Assembly: GCF_963668165.1 (NCBI RefSeq)
Contig: NZ_OY764211.1
Span: 744,001-808,000 of the forward strand
Direction: 5' to 3'
DNA length: 64,000 nt
Origin: Marispirochaeta sp.
GTDB taxonomy: Bacteria > Spirochaetota > Spirochaetia > JC444 > Marispirochaetaceae
Every line of letters begins with the position of its first letter. Positions within the stretch are counted from its first letter, which is position 1. This document shows, piece by piece, positions 24,997 to 35,151 of the stretch. The notes under the pieces were generated by a model. It was not told the DNA's origin. It saw only the letters and a program-made list of their open reading frames with translations, and did not search any database. Made by a program: the position numbers and the translations under genes.

Positions 24997-27312
24997 ATGA
25001 GAAATAGCCTGAAGATAATCCTTTTACTTTTTCTATTCACTTTTATCCAGAGCTTCCAGGACAGTTTTGCCGCCCCGCGGATTGTGGACAATACCCTGGG
25101 TGCCCGGCTGGGTACCATTTTCCCGGAACTGCGGCAGGGATACATCGATCTGAATCAGAACGGCAGCCTGGACCGCCTGGAGGACATGGATGAACTTGTT
25201 CCTGAATCACGATTACGTGACGAGATTCTTCAGGTTCAGGAAATTTTCGATTTTCTAATTGAGAACTACCGCTACCTGCCGATTACCAGGCTGAATGCCG
25301 TACGCGACGCTCTTGACGACCCTCAGGGTGCGATTCCGGAGATTCTTACAATTAACTACCGTACCCGCATCAGCGCCCTTATACAGGAGCGGGAAGCTAT
25401 GGGAGAAGAGGGGCTGTATCTCTCTCCGTCGGCCCGACGCAAAGCCCTTGCCACAATGGAGGACCTGATATCCCGACTGAACCTGGCATATCAGAAGGAG
25501 TGGCGGCAGGCGGAATCAGATTTTGTGGAAGCCAGGAACGAGCTTTTTTCCCTTTTAGACAAGGGTTATCCCCTTCCGGAAAATCTTTTGCCCGAGGATT
25601 ACGATATTTTTGAAAGTACCCTTATAAATGCCACCATGCCACAGCGGGCGGAGAATCAGGAGAGATCCCGTACCGCAATTCTGACCCTTGGAAAGCTCAA
25701 GTCGGACAATGCGGTTCCATACCTGATCGATCTGTTGCGCAATGACACTTTTTCAAGAGAAGCTATCCGGGCGCTGGGGGCCATCGGCACCCCGGATGCC
25801 CAGCAAATTCTGCTTGAACGGCTCAACGACGAATCAACGGAAAGCCCTGAGACCCTTGAATGCATCCGGGCTCTTGGAAAAATCGGAGGAAAGGAGAGCG
25901 CAGACACGCTGCTCGATATTTTACGCACTACAGCAGAAGAGATGGATGCGGAAAAAGAGCAGGAGATAATAGGAAGTCTCAGCGCTATGGCCTCCGGGGG
26001 CTACATTGATCGAAGGATATCCTCGCTGCTTACCGAGTACCTTGCGAACCCCGATCCTGTCTTACGAAGCATTGCCATCAGAGGTCTCTCCTATTATACT
26101 GACCAGGCTTCATCGGTCCAGGTTCTCAACGCAATGAAAAATGACCGTAACTCCACGGTTGTGCTGGCGGCGGTACGCTCGGCTCACCGTATTAATCACG
26201 CCTCGACGGTGCCCACAATGGTCGGACTCTTACGGGACGGGAATATCAGCCAGGATATGACCAGAGAAGTTATCGAGGCCCTGGGACAGCACCCCGATGG
26301 AGTTCGCGGAGCGGTAAATATTCAGGAATTTCTGGGGTCTCCGGAACGGGAAACAAGAAACAGTGCCAGGCAGACTTTGAAGGCACTATACACGCAAAAC
26401 CCGCAGGTAGTAGCGACTTCTCTTTCCAGAGGGCTTGCCACATCCAAGGACGACCTCTATTTAAAGGAGGCTTCATCACTCCTTGCGGAGTTATCGGACT
26501 CCTCTGCGCTAAACACCTTTTTCAGCCTTTTAACCTCATCTTCTCCGGAGGTACGTAAAAATGTGACCTGGGGATTGTATCGCATCGGTGTTTCCGGAAA
26601 CCTTCGCGCCCAGACTGCGCTGCAGAAGCTTGTTACCAGCGAAACAGAACCCCTGGAAGTAAGAATAAACGCCCTTCGGGCGCTGGCAAAAGCAGGAGAA
26701 GATCATCCCAGCATGCTTCTTTGGCAGACCTTTGCCACCACAGCCAAAATGCGGGGAGAAAAATACTCCATACTGCGGCTCTATTCTCTCCGCGGCCTTG
26801 GTGCCCTGGGGACAATTAACGATGAAGTCCTTTCCGTTTTGAGCCTGGTAGCCCGGGGTGAACAGGACCAAAGCCTGAGGGAAGAGGCAATAAAGGCGCT
26901 GCATAGCATTGGAGTATCATCACCAGCTGTGGAAAAAACCCTGGCGGAGATAGCGAGTGGAAGCGGTGAAAGCCCGATGTCTGTCCGTATTGCGGCGCTG
27001 CGGGCCCTGGGGGATATGTCCTCCGCAGAAACCGGCCCCGCTGCACGGGCCATTCTTGAAGATGAACCGGGACAAGAACCTAAACGGGACATTGTCTACT
27101 CCCTGGTTAAAAGCAACAGCGACGATGCCTGGGAGGTCCTGTTTGATCTTTCCGCGGATGAAGATGTAAATGAACTCCTCATACCCTTCCTTGAAGAGGG
27201 CGACCCGGACATACTGGAGCCTCTTATAAACCGCAGGCTGAAACGGGAGGAGAACCAGCAGATCAGGTCCATCCTGGAATCCCTGCTCATGAGTTACTCC
27301 CGGGGGCTCTGA
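24997..27312 (+). CDS. Exported HEAT-repeat protein
   Basis: A 771-residue protein with a signal peptide at residues 1-25 (MRNSLKIILLLFLFTFIQSF). Near the mature N terminus is a calcium-loop-like stretch, DLNQNGSLDRLEDMDE, resembling an EF-hand or dockerin loop. From about residue 215 to the end, short paired helices repeat in HEAT style, for example TLGKLKSDNAVPYLIDLL, IRALGAIGTPDAQQILLERL and LRALAKAGEDHPSMLLW. HEAT arrays are protein-binding scaffolds. It lies 22 bp after the M28-like membrane protein on the same strand, suggesting that the scaffold serves it in the periplasm. A Pol IV gene follows 20 bp downstream. Confidence 0.8.
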   Translation: MRNSLKIILLLFLFTFIQSFQDSFAAPRIVDNTLGARLGTIFPELRQGYIDLNQNGSLDRLEDMDELVPESRLRDEILQVQEIFDFLIENYRYLPITRLNAVRDALDDPQGAIPEILTINYRTRISALIQEREAMGEEGLYLSPSARRKALATMEDLISRLNLAYQKEWRQAESDFVEARNELFSLLDKGYPLPENLLPEDYDIFESTLINATMPQRAENQERSRTAILTLGKLKSDNAVPYLIDLLRNDTFSREAIRALGAIGTPDAQQILLERLNDESTESPETLECIRALGKIGGKESADTLLDILRTTAEEMDAEKEQEIIGSLSAMASGGYIDRRISSLLTEYLANPDPVLRSIAIRGLSYYTDQASSVQVLNAMKNDRNSTVVLAAVRSAHRINHASTVPTMVGLLRDGNISQDMTREVIEALGQHPDGVRGAVNIQEFLGSPERETRNSARQTLKALYTQNPQVVATSLSRGLATSKDDLYLKEASSLLAELSDSSALNTFFSLLTSSSPEVRKNVTWGLYRIGVSGNLRAQTALQKLVTSETEPLEVRINALRALAKAGEDHPSMLLWQTFATTAKMRGEKYSILRLYSLRGLGALGTINDEVLSVLSLVARGEQDQSLREEAIKALHSIGVSSPAVEKTLAEIASGSGESPMSVRIAALRALGDMSSAETGPAARAILEDEPGQEPKRDIVYSLVKSNSDDAWEVLFDLSADEDVNELLIPFLEEGDPDILEPLINRRLKREENQQIRSILESLLMSYSRGL

Positions 27313-27332
27313 TCGCAGAACAGACAGGCAGA

Positions 27333-28511
27333 ATGGAAGCGGTTATATTTCATGTCGATCTCGATGCCTTTTATGCATCGGTGGAGGAACGTGATAATCC
27401 GGAATACAAAGATAAACCGGTTATCATCGGTGCCCTCCCCGGCTATCGCGGGGTGGTTTCCGCCTGTTCCTATGAGGCCCGGCGCTATGGAGTGAGGTCG
27501 GCCATGCCGGTATCAGAAGCCTACAGACGCTGCCCCGACGGGATATACCTGCGGCCCCGCATGGAACGCTACCATGAATTATCCGTACAGGTTATGGAAA
27601 TCTTTTCCGCATTCTCTCCCATGGTTCAGCAGATCTCTGTGGATGAAGCCTTCCTCGATATGAGTGGTACCCGCAGACTCTTCGGAACCCCGATGCAGGC
27701 CGCAGAAAAGCTTAAGAGCGAGGTCCGCCGGCAAACCGGGTTGACCGTTTCTATCGGTATTGCCTGGAACAAGTATCTGGCTAAGCTGGCCAGTGATTTT
27801 CGCAAACCCGACGGATTGTACCAGGTAGTCAGCGGTGAAGAGGAGAGGTTTCTGGATCAGCTCCCCTTAAAAGATCTTTGGGGACTTGGGGCCAAAGGGC
27901 GTCAACGTCTGGAAGAACTGAATATACAGGACATTCCCTCCCTGCGCTCTTATCCCCTGGGCGTTCTCAAGCGGCAGCTTGGTAACGGTGCGGGAGAGTT
28001 TTTGTGGGACGCTGTCCGCGGCAAAGACCCGGGGATCTTTTCCCAGGAACCGAAGTCCCGCTCTTTGAGCGCGGAAACAACCTTCGGCCGGGATACCGCC
28101 GACGAAGAGGGCTTAAAAGCTACACTCCTTGACTTGAGTCACCAGGTAATGTTCAGAATGATGCGGGAAGGTTTCAGCGGCAAAACGGTGGTGCTCAAGC
28201 TGCGCTTCTCTGATTTTTCCACCACAACAGCCCGGACAACCCTTAATTCTCCTGTAGTTTCTGCGGAGGAACTCTATAAAGAAGCCATAAAGCTGTTTTC
28301 GAAACGCTGGTCAAAGGGACGCGAAGTACGCCTGATTGGTGTGGGTCTGGCAAACATTGAACCGGGGACCGCTGCCAGACAGGGAACCCTATTCGAGGAG
28401 CCCCAGGGCCGACACAAACGGGTAGAAGAAGCCGTGGTTATGATCCGGGACAAACACACAGAAGATGCCATAGTCAAAGCCCGCCTTTTGGGATCCAAAA
28501 AGCAGAATTAA
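27333..28511 (+). CDS. dinB: DNA polymerase IV
   Basis: Y-family translesion polymerase that copies past damaged bases. The 392-residue length is normal. It opens with the catalytic stretch IFHVDLDAFYASVEERDNP (the Asp of motif 1), continues VISACSYEARRYGVRSAMPVSEA and SVDEAFLDMSGTRRLFGTP with the second catalytic Asp-Glu pair, then the helix-hairpin-helix of the thumb (LWGLGAKGRQRLEELNIQDIPSL). The little-finger domain follows and the C terminus has the partial clamp-binding motif QGTLF. No LexA box is evident upstream; the gene runs on from the HEAT-repeat gene after 20 bp and probably shares its transcript. Confidence 0.95.
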   Translation: MEAVIFHVDLDAFYASVEERDNPEYKDKPVIIGALPGYRGVVSACSYEARRYGVRSAMPVSEAYRRCPDGIYLRPRMERYHELSVQVMEIFSAFSPMVQQISVDEAFLDMSGTRRLFGTPMQAAEKLKSEVRRQTGLTVSIGIAWNKYLAKLASDFRKPDGLYQVVSGEEERFLDQLPLKDLWGLGAKGRQRLEELNIQDIPSLRSYPLGVLKRQLGNGAGEFLWDAVRGKDPGIFSQEPKSRSLSAETTFGRDTADEEGLKATLLDLSHQVMFRMMREGFSGKTVVLKLRFSDFSTTTARTTLNSPVVSAEELYKEAIKLFSKRWSKGREVRLIGVGLANIEPGTAARQGTLFEEPQGRHKRVEEAVVMIRDKHTEDAIVKARLLGSKKQN

Positions 28512-28512
28512 T

Positions 28513-30522
28513 CTATTCCAGGATTTCCCGAATCTCTCCCTGGTTATTGTTTTTAAGAACAGCCTCCCCGTCCAGACGCAGGAAAGGATACAATGGGCGG
28601 GTTACCATATAGTAGCGGTTCGTATTGTTCCACAAGGTAAAACCCGATGCGGGAGAATTCCTGGTCCCCGTAAGCTGCCGTTCAAGATACTCCGTATACT
28701 CCGGTTCCTCCATATAGTATTCGAAGGGCAGTAAAAAGGCCTGCACATAGGGACGAATAAGACTTCTGCCGCCGGCGATTCTGGCGGAACGTGAAGAGCC
28801 CTCCTGGTAAATCCGTTCAGCCCTTTCCAGATACGGTACATTCTTCATGAAGTCCCTGGGAAAATGAGACGGATAGTACATGGGACAAATAACATCAACG
28901 TAGTGTGAGACTAATTCAATATTCTGTCCTATCCAGTTGCCCATACGATACCAGGAGTTAAAACCGTACAGATCGGTACTTATGGGGACGCTGATACTCT
29001 CCCGGACCATAATCAGAAAAGATTCCAGAGCCTCTATACGGCTCATACCGTCATGACGGTGGCGATAAACCGTTTTAGATAGATCCCCGTCGGAGGGAAA
29101 CCGGATGTAATCGAACTGTATTTCGTCAACTCCCCGGGCTTCCAGTTCCTCCGCAATTGCAAGGTTGTACTCCCAGACTTTTTGACTGAAAGGATCAACC
29201 CAGAACTCCCGCTGGGTGTAGATGGTTTCATCGTCCTCGTTTTTTTCCGGAACAAAGTTCCCCCATGGAGCATCTCTGGATGAATCCCAGATAGCATACC
29301 GGTTTTTCATGAAATCGTACATCCGTTTATCTTTAAAAACGACTATTCGACCGACAACATAGATTCCCCGGGCATGACAGGCCTCTATCAGTTCGTCCAG
29401 TTTAAATTGCGGCCTTAAGGCACCCGCATCCTTAACGGATTCAAGTTCGGAATCATAGCTTATCCAGCCAAAATCATCCTTCATGTCGACGGTAACGGAG
29501 TTCAAACCGTTTTCACTGATAAAATCCAGGAGGGCCGAGAGCTTTTCTCCGGAAGCATTAACGGGATTAACATAAATTCCGTATTTGTCCGCCGCCCTGT
29601 CCCTGCGGACTTCTGCATCGGGGTCCGGTTCGGGCAGAGTATTTTCTACAGGGAGAGGGGATTTTGTCCACGTTCCTGCATCATAAGAATAGAGGGCCTT
29701 CGAACCCCAGACATGGAGAACATTCATCCCAACCCCCTGTTCACCTTCCCGGAATCCCTCGGAGGCGGAAAACCAGAGCCCCTTTATCTCATCGGTATAG
29801 GGAAACTGTATGCTTTCCCAAGGTCCGGAATCTGTCTCTGCAAGATAAATCCTGGAAGTAAAACTGGTTCCGACGGCAAGACGGCCCTCTTTATCTACCG
29901 CTATGCCGCTGATCTCTTCGTAAAAACCGGCACCCCGATATATTGCCGGCAGTTCCTCGGAAAGCTTCTTCCAGCTCTTGCCCCCATCCGTACTTTTAAA
30001 GAATCCGTTGAAAGATGTTCCCAGGTAAAACACCTCATTCCGGCCAAGGGCTATCGAGGTAAGGTAATTGGTGGAAGAAACAGGATCGGTCAGCGGTATT
30101 TCACTGAAGGAGCGTCCGCAATCGACCGAAACAAACAGCCTGGCGTTGGTTGTTACTGCGAGGCGATTGGCATTTACAGGATCAATCCCGATTGCACTGA
30201 GCTCCTTCGGAGTATCTTCAGTAAAAGGATAAACGACCCGTTTCGGGAGTCCCTGGTTAAGGGGACTCATATTGCCGGTAATGGAATTATAGAAAGAAAG
30301 CCCGCCTTCCCGAACCAGGGTATACCAGCCCGAATCTCCAGCCGGAACAGCCCGCTCGACATAGCCTCCCTTCTCGGCATTCAGCGGCGCAGCAAAAGCG
30401 GTAATTAGAAGAATCATCATAACCGCAGCAGATACAATACCCCGTGATCTACACACGGAATCTCTGTTTGTTTCATGTTTCATAAGCGGAGCCAGCTTAT
30501 CATGGGAATCCTGTTCGATCAA
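28513..30522 (-). CDS. DUF4015 glycoside-hydrolase-like protein with BNR-type repeats
   Basis: A 669-residue exported protein. The frame opens at TTG 30522; an ATG at 30483 (MKHETNRDSVCRSRG) better fits a signal peptide ending near AFAAPLNA, and is the likelier start. The N-terminal half holds BNR/photosystem-stability-like repeats, such as FVSVDCGRSFSEIP and FFKSTDGGKSWKKLSEELP, which usually form a beta-propeller. From about residue 310 it matches the DUF4015 putative glycosyl hydrolase domain: KYGIYVNPVNASGEKL, VTVDMKDDFGWISYDS, ARGIYVVGRIVVFKD and VDEIQFDYIRFPSDGD, a barrel-type active-site arrangement. The substrate is unknown. The gene ends 2 bp from the convergent dinB stop. Confidence 0.8.
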   Translation of the reverse strand: MIEQDSHDKLAPLMKHETNRDSVCRSRGIVSAAVMMILLITAFAAPLNAEKGGYVERAVPAGDSGWYTLVREGGLSFYNSITGNMSPLNQGLPKRVVYPFTEDTPKELSAIGIDPVNANRLAVTTNARLFVSVDCGRSFSEIPLTDPVSSTNYLTSIALGRNEVFYLGTSFNGFFKSTDGGKSWKKLSEELPAIYRGAGFYEEISGIAVDKEGRLAVGTSFTSRIYLAETDSGPWESIQFPYTDEIKGLWFSASEGFREGEQGVGMNVLHVWGSKALYSYDAGTWTKSPLPVENTLPEPDPDAEVRRDRAADKYGIYVNPVNASGEKLSALLDFISENGLNSVTVDMKDDFGWISYDSELESVKDAGALRPQFKLDELIEACHARGIYVVGRIVVFKDKRMYDFMKNRYAIWDSSRDAPWGNFVPEKNEDDETIYTQREFWVDPFSQKVWEYNLAIAEELEARGVDEIQFDYIRFPSDGDLSKTVYRHRHDGMSRIEALESFLIMVRESISVPISTDLYGFNSWYRMGNWIGQNIELVSHYVDVICPMYYPSHFPRDFMKNVPYLERAERIYQEGSSRSARIAGGRSLIRPYVQAFLLPFEYYMEEPEYTEYLERQLTGTRNSPASGFTLWNNTNRYYMVTRPLYPFLRLDGEAVLKNNNQGEIREILE

Positions 30523-30536
30523 CGACCGAGGTCCTT

Positions 30537-30969
<433 letters not shown>

Positions 30970-31049
30970 TCATTTTCTTGTCAAGGAAAAGCGAAACTTG
31001 ACTGCTTATGATCTTGATGCTTGCTCTCTTCGTATCTACAATACCCCCT

Positions 31050-32087
31050 GTGAAAAAGAGCACGGCTATTCATACGGCCCTGTCGACTCTGTTCCTTATT
31101 TTTATTCTTGCGATTAATCTTGGAGGCTGTGCCACGATGGGTCAGCAGAAATCCCGCGACAAGGCAGGTTTCCTCAGGCTGCAAAAAAACAGACCCGTTT
31201 TTTTCCGCCGCCAGGAGCTTCCTGTCGCCTTGTCGGAATACCTCAGTTACTACAAGCTGTCTGTAAACCAAAATCGTTACTGGTTCGGGTATATAGATGT
31301 CGGCGACTATCATTGTGCCGCTCATTTAAGCCTGCCGGAAGGCGAACCAAAGGGAACCGTGCTGTTGATTCACGGCTTTCTCTCGCATTTCGGGTTTTAC
31401 CAGGACCTTATTCCTATTCTGCTTGAAAACGAATGGGCAGTAGCAGGTATTGACCTTCCGGGGCACGGAATCTCTTCAGGAAAACCGACCCATATTGACG
31501 ACTTTTCCGATTACGGTGCCGCGGTTTCTGCCCTTTCTTTGGCAATAGCCGGGGAAGCGCCCCGTCCTTTTGTCGGGCTGGGACACTCCATGGGATGTGC
31601 CGCGCTGCTCGAGTATTCGTTAAACGGGGGCACGATGATTACGGAATACATCTTTGTTGCCCCTCTTGTCCGGTCAACCATGCACGGTCTGACCCAGTTC
31701 GGATTCTCTCTGTTTAATCCTGTTATTAAAACTTTACCGCGGCTTTACCAGAAAACAAGCTCGGACCAGGAGTATCTCGACTTCCAGGAAAACCGCGACC
31801 CGCTGCAATATGACGCTATTCAGCCCAGCTGGGTTCGAGCCCTTTTTTCCTGGAACAGCAGAATAGAAGAGACCGAGCTTCCGTCAATGAAGCTGACCAT
31901 TATCCAGGGAGATCAGGACAGGGTCGTGGATTTCAATTATAACCTGAATTTCTACAGCAAGCAGTTGGATAATGTACAGATATTTACAATCCCAGGCGGC
32001 CGGCATGAGCTCTTAAAAGAGGCGGAACCCTTTAAGGGCACAACTTTCAAGTATATCCTGTCCACCCTGAATGGTACGAAGCCTTGA
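31050..32087 (+). CDS. Lipoprotein alpha/beta hydrolase, lysophospholipase-like
   Basis: A 345-residue predicted lipoprotein. GTG 31050 gives a compact signal (VKKSTAIHTALSTLFLIFIL and NLGGC lipobox); an ATG at 31008 would add 14 residues ahead of it. The alpha/beta hydrolase fold has HGFLSHFGFYQDL (oxyanion strand), GIDLPGHGISSGKPTHIDDF, and the nucleophile elbow GLGHSMGCAAL with Ser in GHSMG. The acid is likely the Asp of GDQDRVVD and the His that of GGRHELLKE, an arrangement seen in monoglyceride and lysophospholipid hydrolases. Membrane lipids in the outer membrane are the plausible substrate. Its stop overlaps the head of the next gene's ribosome site, and five genes follow tightly on this strand. 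Confidence 0.85.
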   Translation: MKKSTAIHTALSTLFLIFILAINLGGCATMGQQKSRDKAGFLRLQKNRPVFFRRQELPVALSEYLSYYKLSVNQNRYWFGYIDVGDYHCAAHLSLPEGEPKGTVLLIHGFLSHFGFYQDLIPILLENEWAVAGIDLPGHGISSGKPTHIDDFSDYGAAVSALSLAIAGEAPRPFVGLGHSMGCAALLEYSLNGGTMITEYIFVAPLVRSTMHGLTQFGFSLFNPVIKTLPRLYQKTSSDQEYLDFQENRDPLQYDAIQPSWVRALFSWNSRIEETELPSMKLTIIQGDQDRVVDFNYNLNFYSKQLDNVQIFTIPGGRHELLKEAEPFKGTTFKYILSTLNGTKP

Positions 32088-32098
32088 GGAACCTTGCT

Positions 32099-33349
32099 GT
32101 GAACACGGTAAAAATGGCCAGCAAATTTCCGGTACTGATCCTGTTTTTTTTACTGGGAACATTCTCGTGGGCCGATTCAGAAGCTGATTATACTGTCTCC
32201 CTGGTTACCACAGGGCCCGGCACAGAAGTCTATTTGTGGTGGGGACACACTGCTTTGCTGGTGGAGGACCACTCCAGCGGTGAAGATTACCTGTACGATT
32301 TTGGGGTATTTTCCTTTGAAACGGAAAACTTTTTTACCAATTTCATTCTCGGCCGTCTCTGGTACCTAAGCTACCGCAGCCAGGCAGAGGCAAACCTGAG
32401 GCGGATGATTCGTGAGGACCGCAGGATCCGAATTCAAACACTCCGTTTTCCTCCAGGAAACAAGATCAAGCTTGTCCGGGAGCTTGAACTGCGAGTGTTG
32501 CCGGAAAACCGTGAGTACCTGTATGAATACTACCGTGACAACTGTGCAACCCGCATCCGCGACCTTCTGAATGAGGCATATAACGGAAAACTGCGGGAGG
32601 TTTCTGCAGCAAGGGATGCAATGACCCTGCGGCTCCAAACCCGCCGTTTTACCAGCCGTAACCGTGTCATTGAGTGGCTGCTCATGTTTTTAATGAGCGG
32701 AAATATTGATCAGCCCATAAGCGGCTGGGAGGCAATGTTCCTTCCGTCGGAGATTCCAGTTTACCTGGACGAACTTGCGGTGCAGGTTGGTCCGGAAAAT
32801 AGAGAACCCGCAGTCGCTTCCGATACCATAGTCTATTTACCGCAGCATGAAAGACCCGTACCGGCGGTCCCCGGGAATTCCATTCTCCCGCCGCTCATTT
32901 CGGGGGTCATTTCTGCTCTTCTCCTGCTGGCCGGCCGCCTGCTGCAGGGTAAGGCGAGGTTTGTAGCAGAGGCCTTTTTTCGACTGCTGCTATTCCTGGG
33001 GGCTCTTCTTGGAACAGTGCTGTTCTTTCTATGCTTTTTTACCGACCACGCGGTTACCCATGGAAACTGGAACCTGCTGCTCCTGAATCCTCTGCACTGG
33101 GTCACTCTTTTTGCTCCCTACAGAATTGGACGGACTGCGTCTATACGATTAATCGATTTCTTTCTTTTTCTGCCCTGGATCATTACCATCGATGCCTCGA
33201 TCTTTTTAATCTTTGCCAGTCTGTTTGGTTTTCCAGCTCAGGATGTCGGGCTGGCAATTGCCCTTCTGCTGCCTATTGCCATCGGAATATGCGGCCCCTG
33301 GATTCTGCAGGTATTGAAGCCACGACGAAGGCTGAGTATAGTGAACTAA
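32099..33349 (+). CDS. DUF4105 (Lnb-like) exported membrane protein
   Basis: About 416 residues from GTG 32099, which has GAGGA 8 bases upstream; an ATG at 32114 (MASKFPVLILF) is possible. A signal peptide is followed by the DUF4105 periplasmic domain: TTGPGTEVYLWWGHTALLVED, FGVFSFETENFFTNFILGR and YYRDNCATRIRDLLNEA. The order His (WGHTAL) then Cys (DNCATR) is that of permuted papain-like enzymes. The second half has four or five membrane helices, about residues 265-410. DUF4105 proteins are linked to lacto-N-biosidase maturation and lipid metabolism in other bacteria, but the reaction here is unknown. It follows a lipid-hydrolase-like lipoprotein and precedes a LysE transporter. Confidence 0.8.
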   Translation: MNTVKMASKFPVLILFFLLGTFSWADSEADYTVSLVTTGPGTEVYLWWGHTALLVEDHSSGEDYLYDFGVFSFETENFFTNFILGRLWYLSYRSQAEANLRRMIREDRRIRIQTLRFPPGNKIKLVRELELRVLPENREYLYEYYRDNCATRIRDLLNEAYNGKLREVSAARDAMTLRLQTRRFTSRNRVIEWLLMFLMSGNIDQPISGWEAMFLPSEIPVYLDELAVQVGPENREPAVASDTIVYLPQHERPVPAVPGNSILPPLISGVISALLLLAGRLLQGKARFVAEAFFRLLLFLGALLGTVLFFLCFFTDHAVTHGNWNLLLLNPLHWVTLFAPYRIGRTASIRLIDFFLFLPWIITIDASIFLIFASLFGFPAQDVGLAIALLLPIAIGICGPWILQVLKPRRRLSIVN

Positions 33350-33351
33350 GA

Positions 33352-33993
33352 ATGTATATCAGTCTTTTTGCAGGTTCATTTTTCCTGGCCTTCTCCGGGG
33401 CAATGATGCCCGGCCCCCTGTTGACCGCAACCATTGGTGCGGCAGCCCAAAGGGGGCCCTCGGCGGGTCCTCTGTTTATTGTCGGTCACGGCATTCTGGA
33501 ATTGGGCCTTGTCGCGCTTATTATCCTGGGTATAGGACCTTTTTTAACCGGCATCTGGACCTTTATTACAATCTCTCTGACAGGTTCCTGTATCATGCTC
33601 TATATGGCGTACTCGATGTTTCGCAGTCTGCCCTCCCTGTCCCTGACCCAGAATCCGGAACATCACGATTACGGCTCCCTGGTCGGTACCGGCGCACTGC
33701 TTTCGGTCTCTAATCCTTACTGGACAGTCTGGTGGGGAACAATAGGGCTCGGTTTGTTATTACGGGCGCAAAACGCAGGGATACTGGGGATCGCGAGCTT
33801 CTTTGGAGGACACATCCTTGGAGACCTTGTCTGGTATACTGCAGTTTCCCTGGCAATCTGGCGGGGAAAACGTCTGCTGAGTGACCGGATGTACCGCGGA
33901 TTGATAGCCCTGTGCGGTGGTGTAATCGCTGCCTTCGGTATCTATTTCTTTATCAGCGGTATAAAACCGATTATGGAGGTTGTTTTCTTATGA
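33352..33993 (+). CDS. LysE-family translocator
   Basis: A 213-residue inner-membrane protein with six predicted helices. It starts at ATG 33352, two bases after the DUF4105 stop; a longer frame starting upstream lies inside that gene and is not used. The N terminus has the LysE/RhtB-type FSGAMMPGPLLTATIGAAAQRG and, after it, GHGILELGLVALIILG. The second half opens GALLSVSNPYWTVWWGTIGLG, another family signature. LysE members export amino acids or related metabolites; the substrate is not known. Its stop overlaps the ATG of the following gene by four bases (ATGA). Confidence 0.9.
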   Translation: MYISLFAGSFFLAFSGAMMPGPLLTATIGAAAQRGPSAGPLFIVGHGILELGLVALIILGIGPFLTGIWTFITISLTGSCIMLYMAYSMFRSLPSLSLTQNPEHHDYGSLVGTGALLSVSNPYWTVWWGTIGLGLLLRAQNAGILGIASFFGGHILGDLVWYTAVSLAIWRGKRLLSDRMYRGLIALCGGVIAAFGIYFFISGIKPIMEVVFL

Positions 33994-35141
33994 GGGTATA
34001 CGCTTCGCTGCTTTTTGCTTTGATCTTCAGTTTTGGAACATCTCTTGCAGCGGAGGAACAAACGGTACGGATATACAAGTATGCCGATCCCCGTCAGATG
34101 GGACGGGCCCCTGACCGCAGCAGTATTTTGTCGGTTGATCTGGAGAAATTTGCCGCAGGAACTACCGTAGCCTTGCAAACCCCTGTATCCACCGCCTATC
34201 TTATGCGCGCCGAAGTGGTTGAACAGCTGCAGTCTCTTACCGCATCCACTGGCAAAGGAGAAACTCCACGACTGACAGCCGAACGCCTTGGCCCCCTTAC
34301 TTTCCGAATAATTTTTCCCCACTTGAACATCAAAAATGTTTACCGCTTTGATCCTCCTGACCCCCGGCTTGAATCGGTAGTATCAGCTTACTACTCAAAT
34401 GTCTATTGGCGAGAGATTGTCATGGGGGAGTATTCCAATCACTATACGGTAACAGTAATCGAGGCTGTTGATCTGTTTAATCCCCGGGGCAGCGTGGATT
34501 ATACCGAGGCACTCCTTGCTGCTGCCCTGATCGCTTCGAAAACCCAGCCTCTCTGGGGGATTCACGATGGACTCGGCCTGCTCGAAGGTCTGGGATATGC
34601 CCTGGCGGAAGTCAAAAACCGCGTTGTACATGAGAGCTATAACTATAGGCCATATTCCACGAACGCCAGCCAGATGCAGGAGTTTGTGCTGCGGCTGCTC
34701 AATAGCAAGCGTGAACTATCCCAGGAAGTTCATACCATAATTAACAGCCTGGTCCAATTTGAAGAAGATGATCGCTTTTTACTGCCGGAAGAGCTGATCG
34801 ATGAAGGCGAAGGGGGTTGTCTGGAGTTTGCCCTGGCCTATTACGATCTTCTGCGCCGGGTGGGCTGCGAAGTAAAAATTCTCGCCCTGAGTCCGGAAGC
34901 AGATTATGCGGATGAACTTCCCTGTAATTATGTAACCGTATACCGGAACGAGGAGTTCGGGCCCTGGGGGTATATTCATTACTCCGGATACGAATCTGCA
35001 GATTTTGAAACCTGGGAAGAAATACCCGGACATATATTTCGGGACTCCGTCTATTATTACCCTGTCGATCCCGAGGAAAGCATGCGTGAACGTTCTGTTT
35101 CTCTTCCTCCCCGGGATATCTGGCCGGTATCCACGTATTAA
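33990..35141 (+). CDS. Exported protein with possible transglutaminase-like core
   Basis: A 383-residue protein with a clear signal peptide (MRVYASLLFALIFSFGTSLA). The start ATG 33990 overlaps the lysE-like stop as ATGA. I do not recognise a family. Two regions stand out: a stretch of about residues 180-245 with helices and conserved-looking YNYRPYSTNASQMQEF, and EGGCLEFALAYYDLLRRVGCEVKILAL (about 270-296), which resembles the Cys-helix of transglutaminase-like proteins. A later YIHYSGYES could hold the His. That makes a cysteine-protease-like fold plausible, but no motif is complete. It is the fourth exported or membrane gene in this run. Confidence 0.6.
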   Translation: MRVYASLLFALIFSFGTSLAAEEQTVRIYKYADPRQMGRAPDRSSILSVDLEKFAAGTTVALQTPVSTAYLMRAEVVEQLQSLTASTGKGETPRLTAERLGPLTFRIIFPHLNIKNVYRFDPPDPRLESVVSAYYSNVYWREIVMGEYSNHYTVTVIEAVDLFNPRGSVDYTEALLAAALIASKTQPLWGIHDGLGLLEGLGYALAEVKNRVVHESYNYRPYSTNASQMQEFVLRLLNSKRELSQEVHTIINSLVQFEEDDRFLLPEELIDEGEGGCLEFALAYYDLLRRVGCEVKILALSPEADYADELPCNYVTVYRNEEFGPWGYIHYSGYESADFETWEEIPGHIFRDSVYYYPVDPEESMRERSVSLPPRDIWPVSTY

Positions 35142-35151
35142 GGTATGATCT

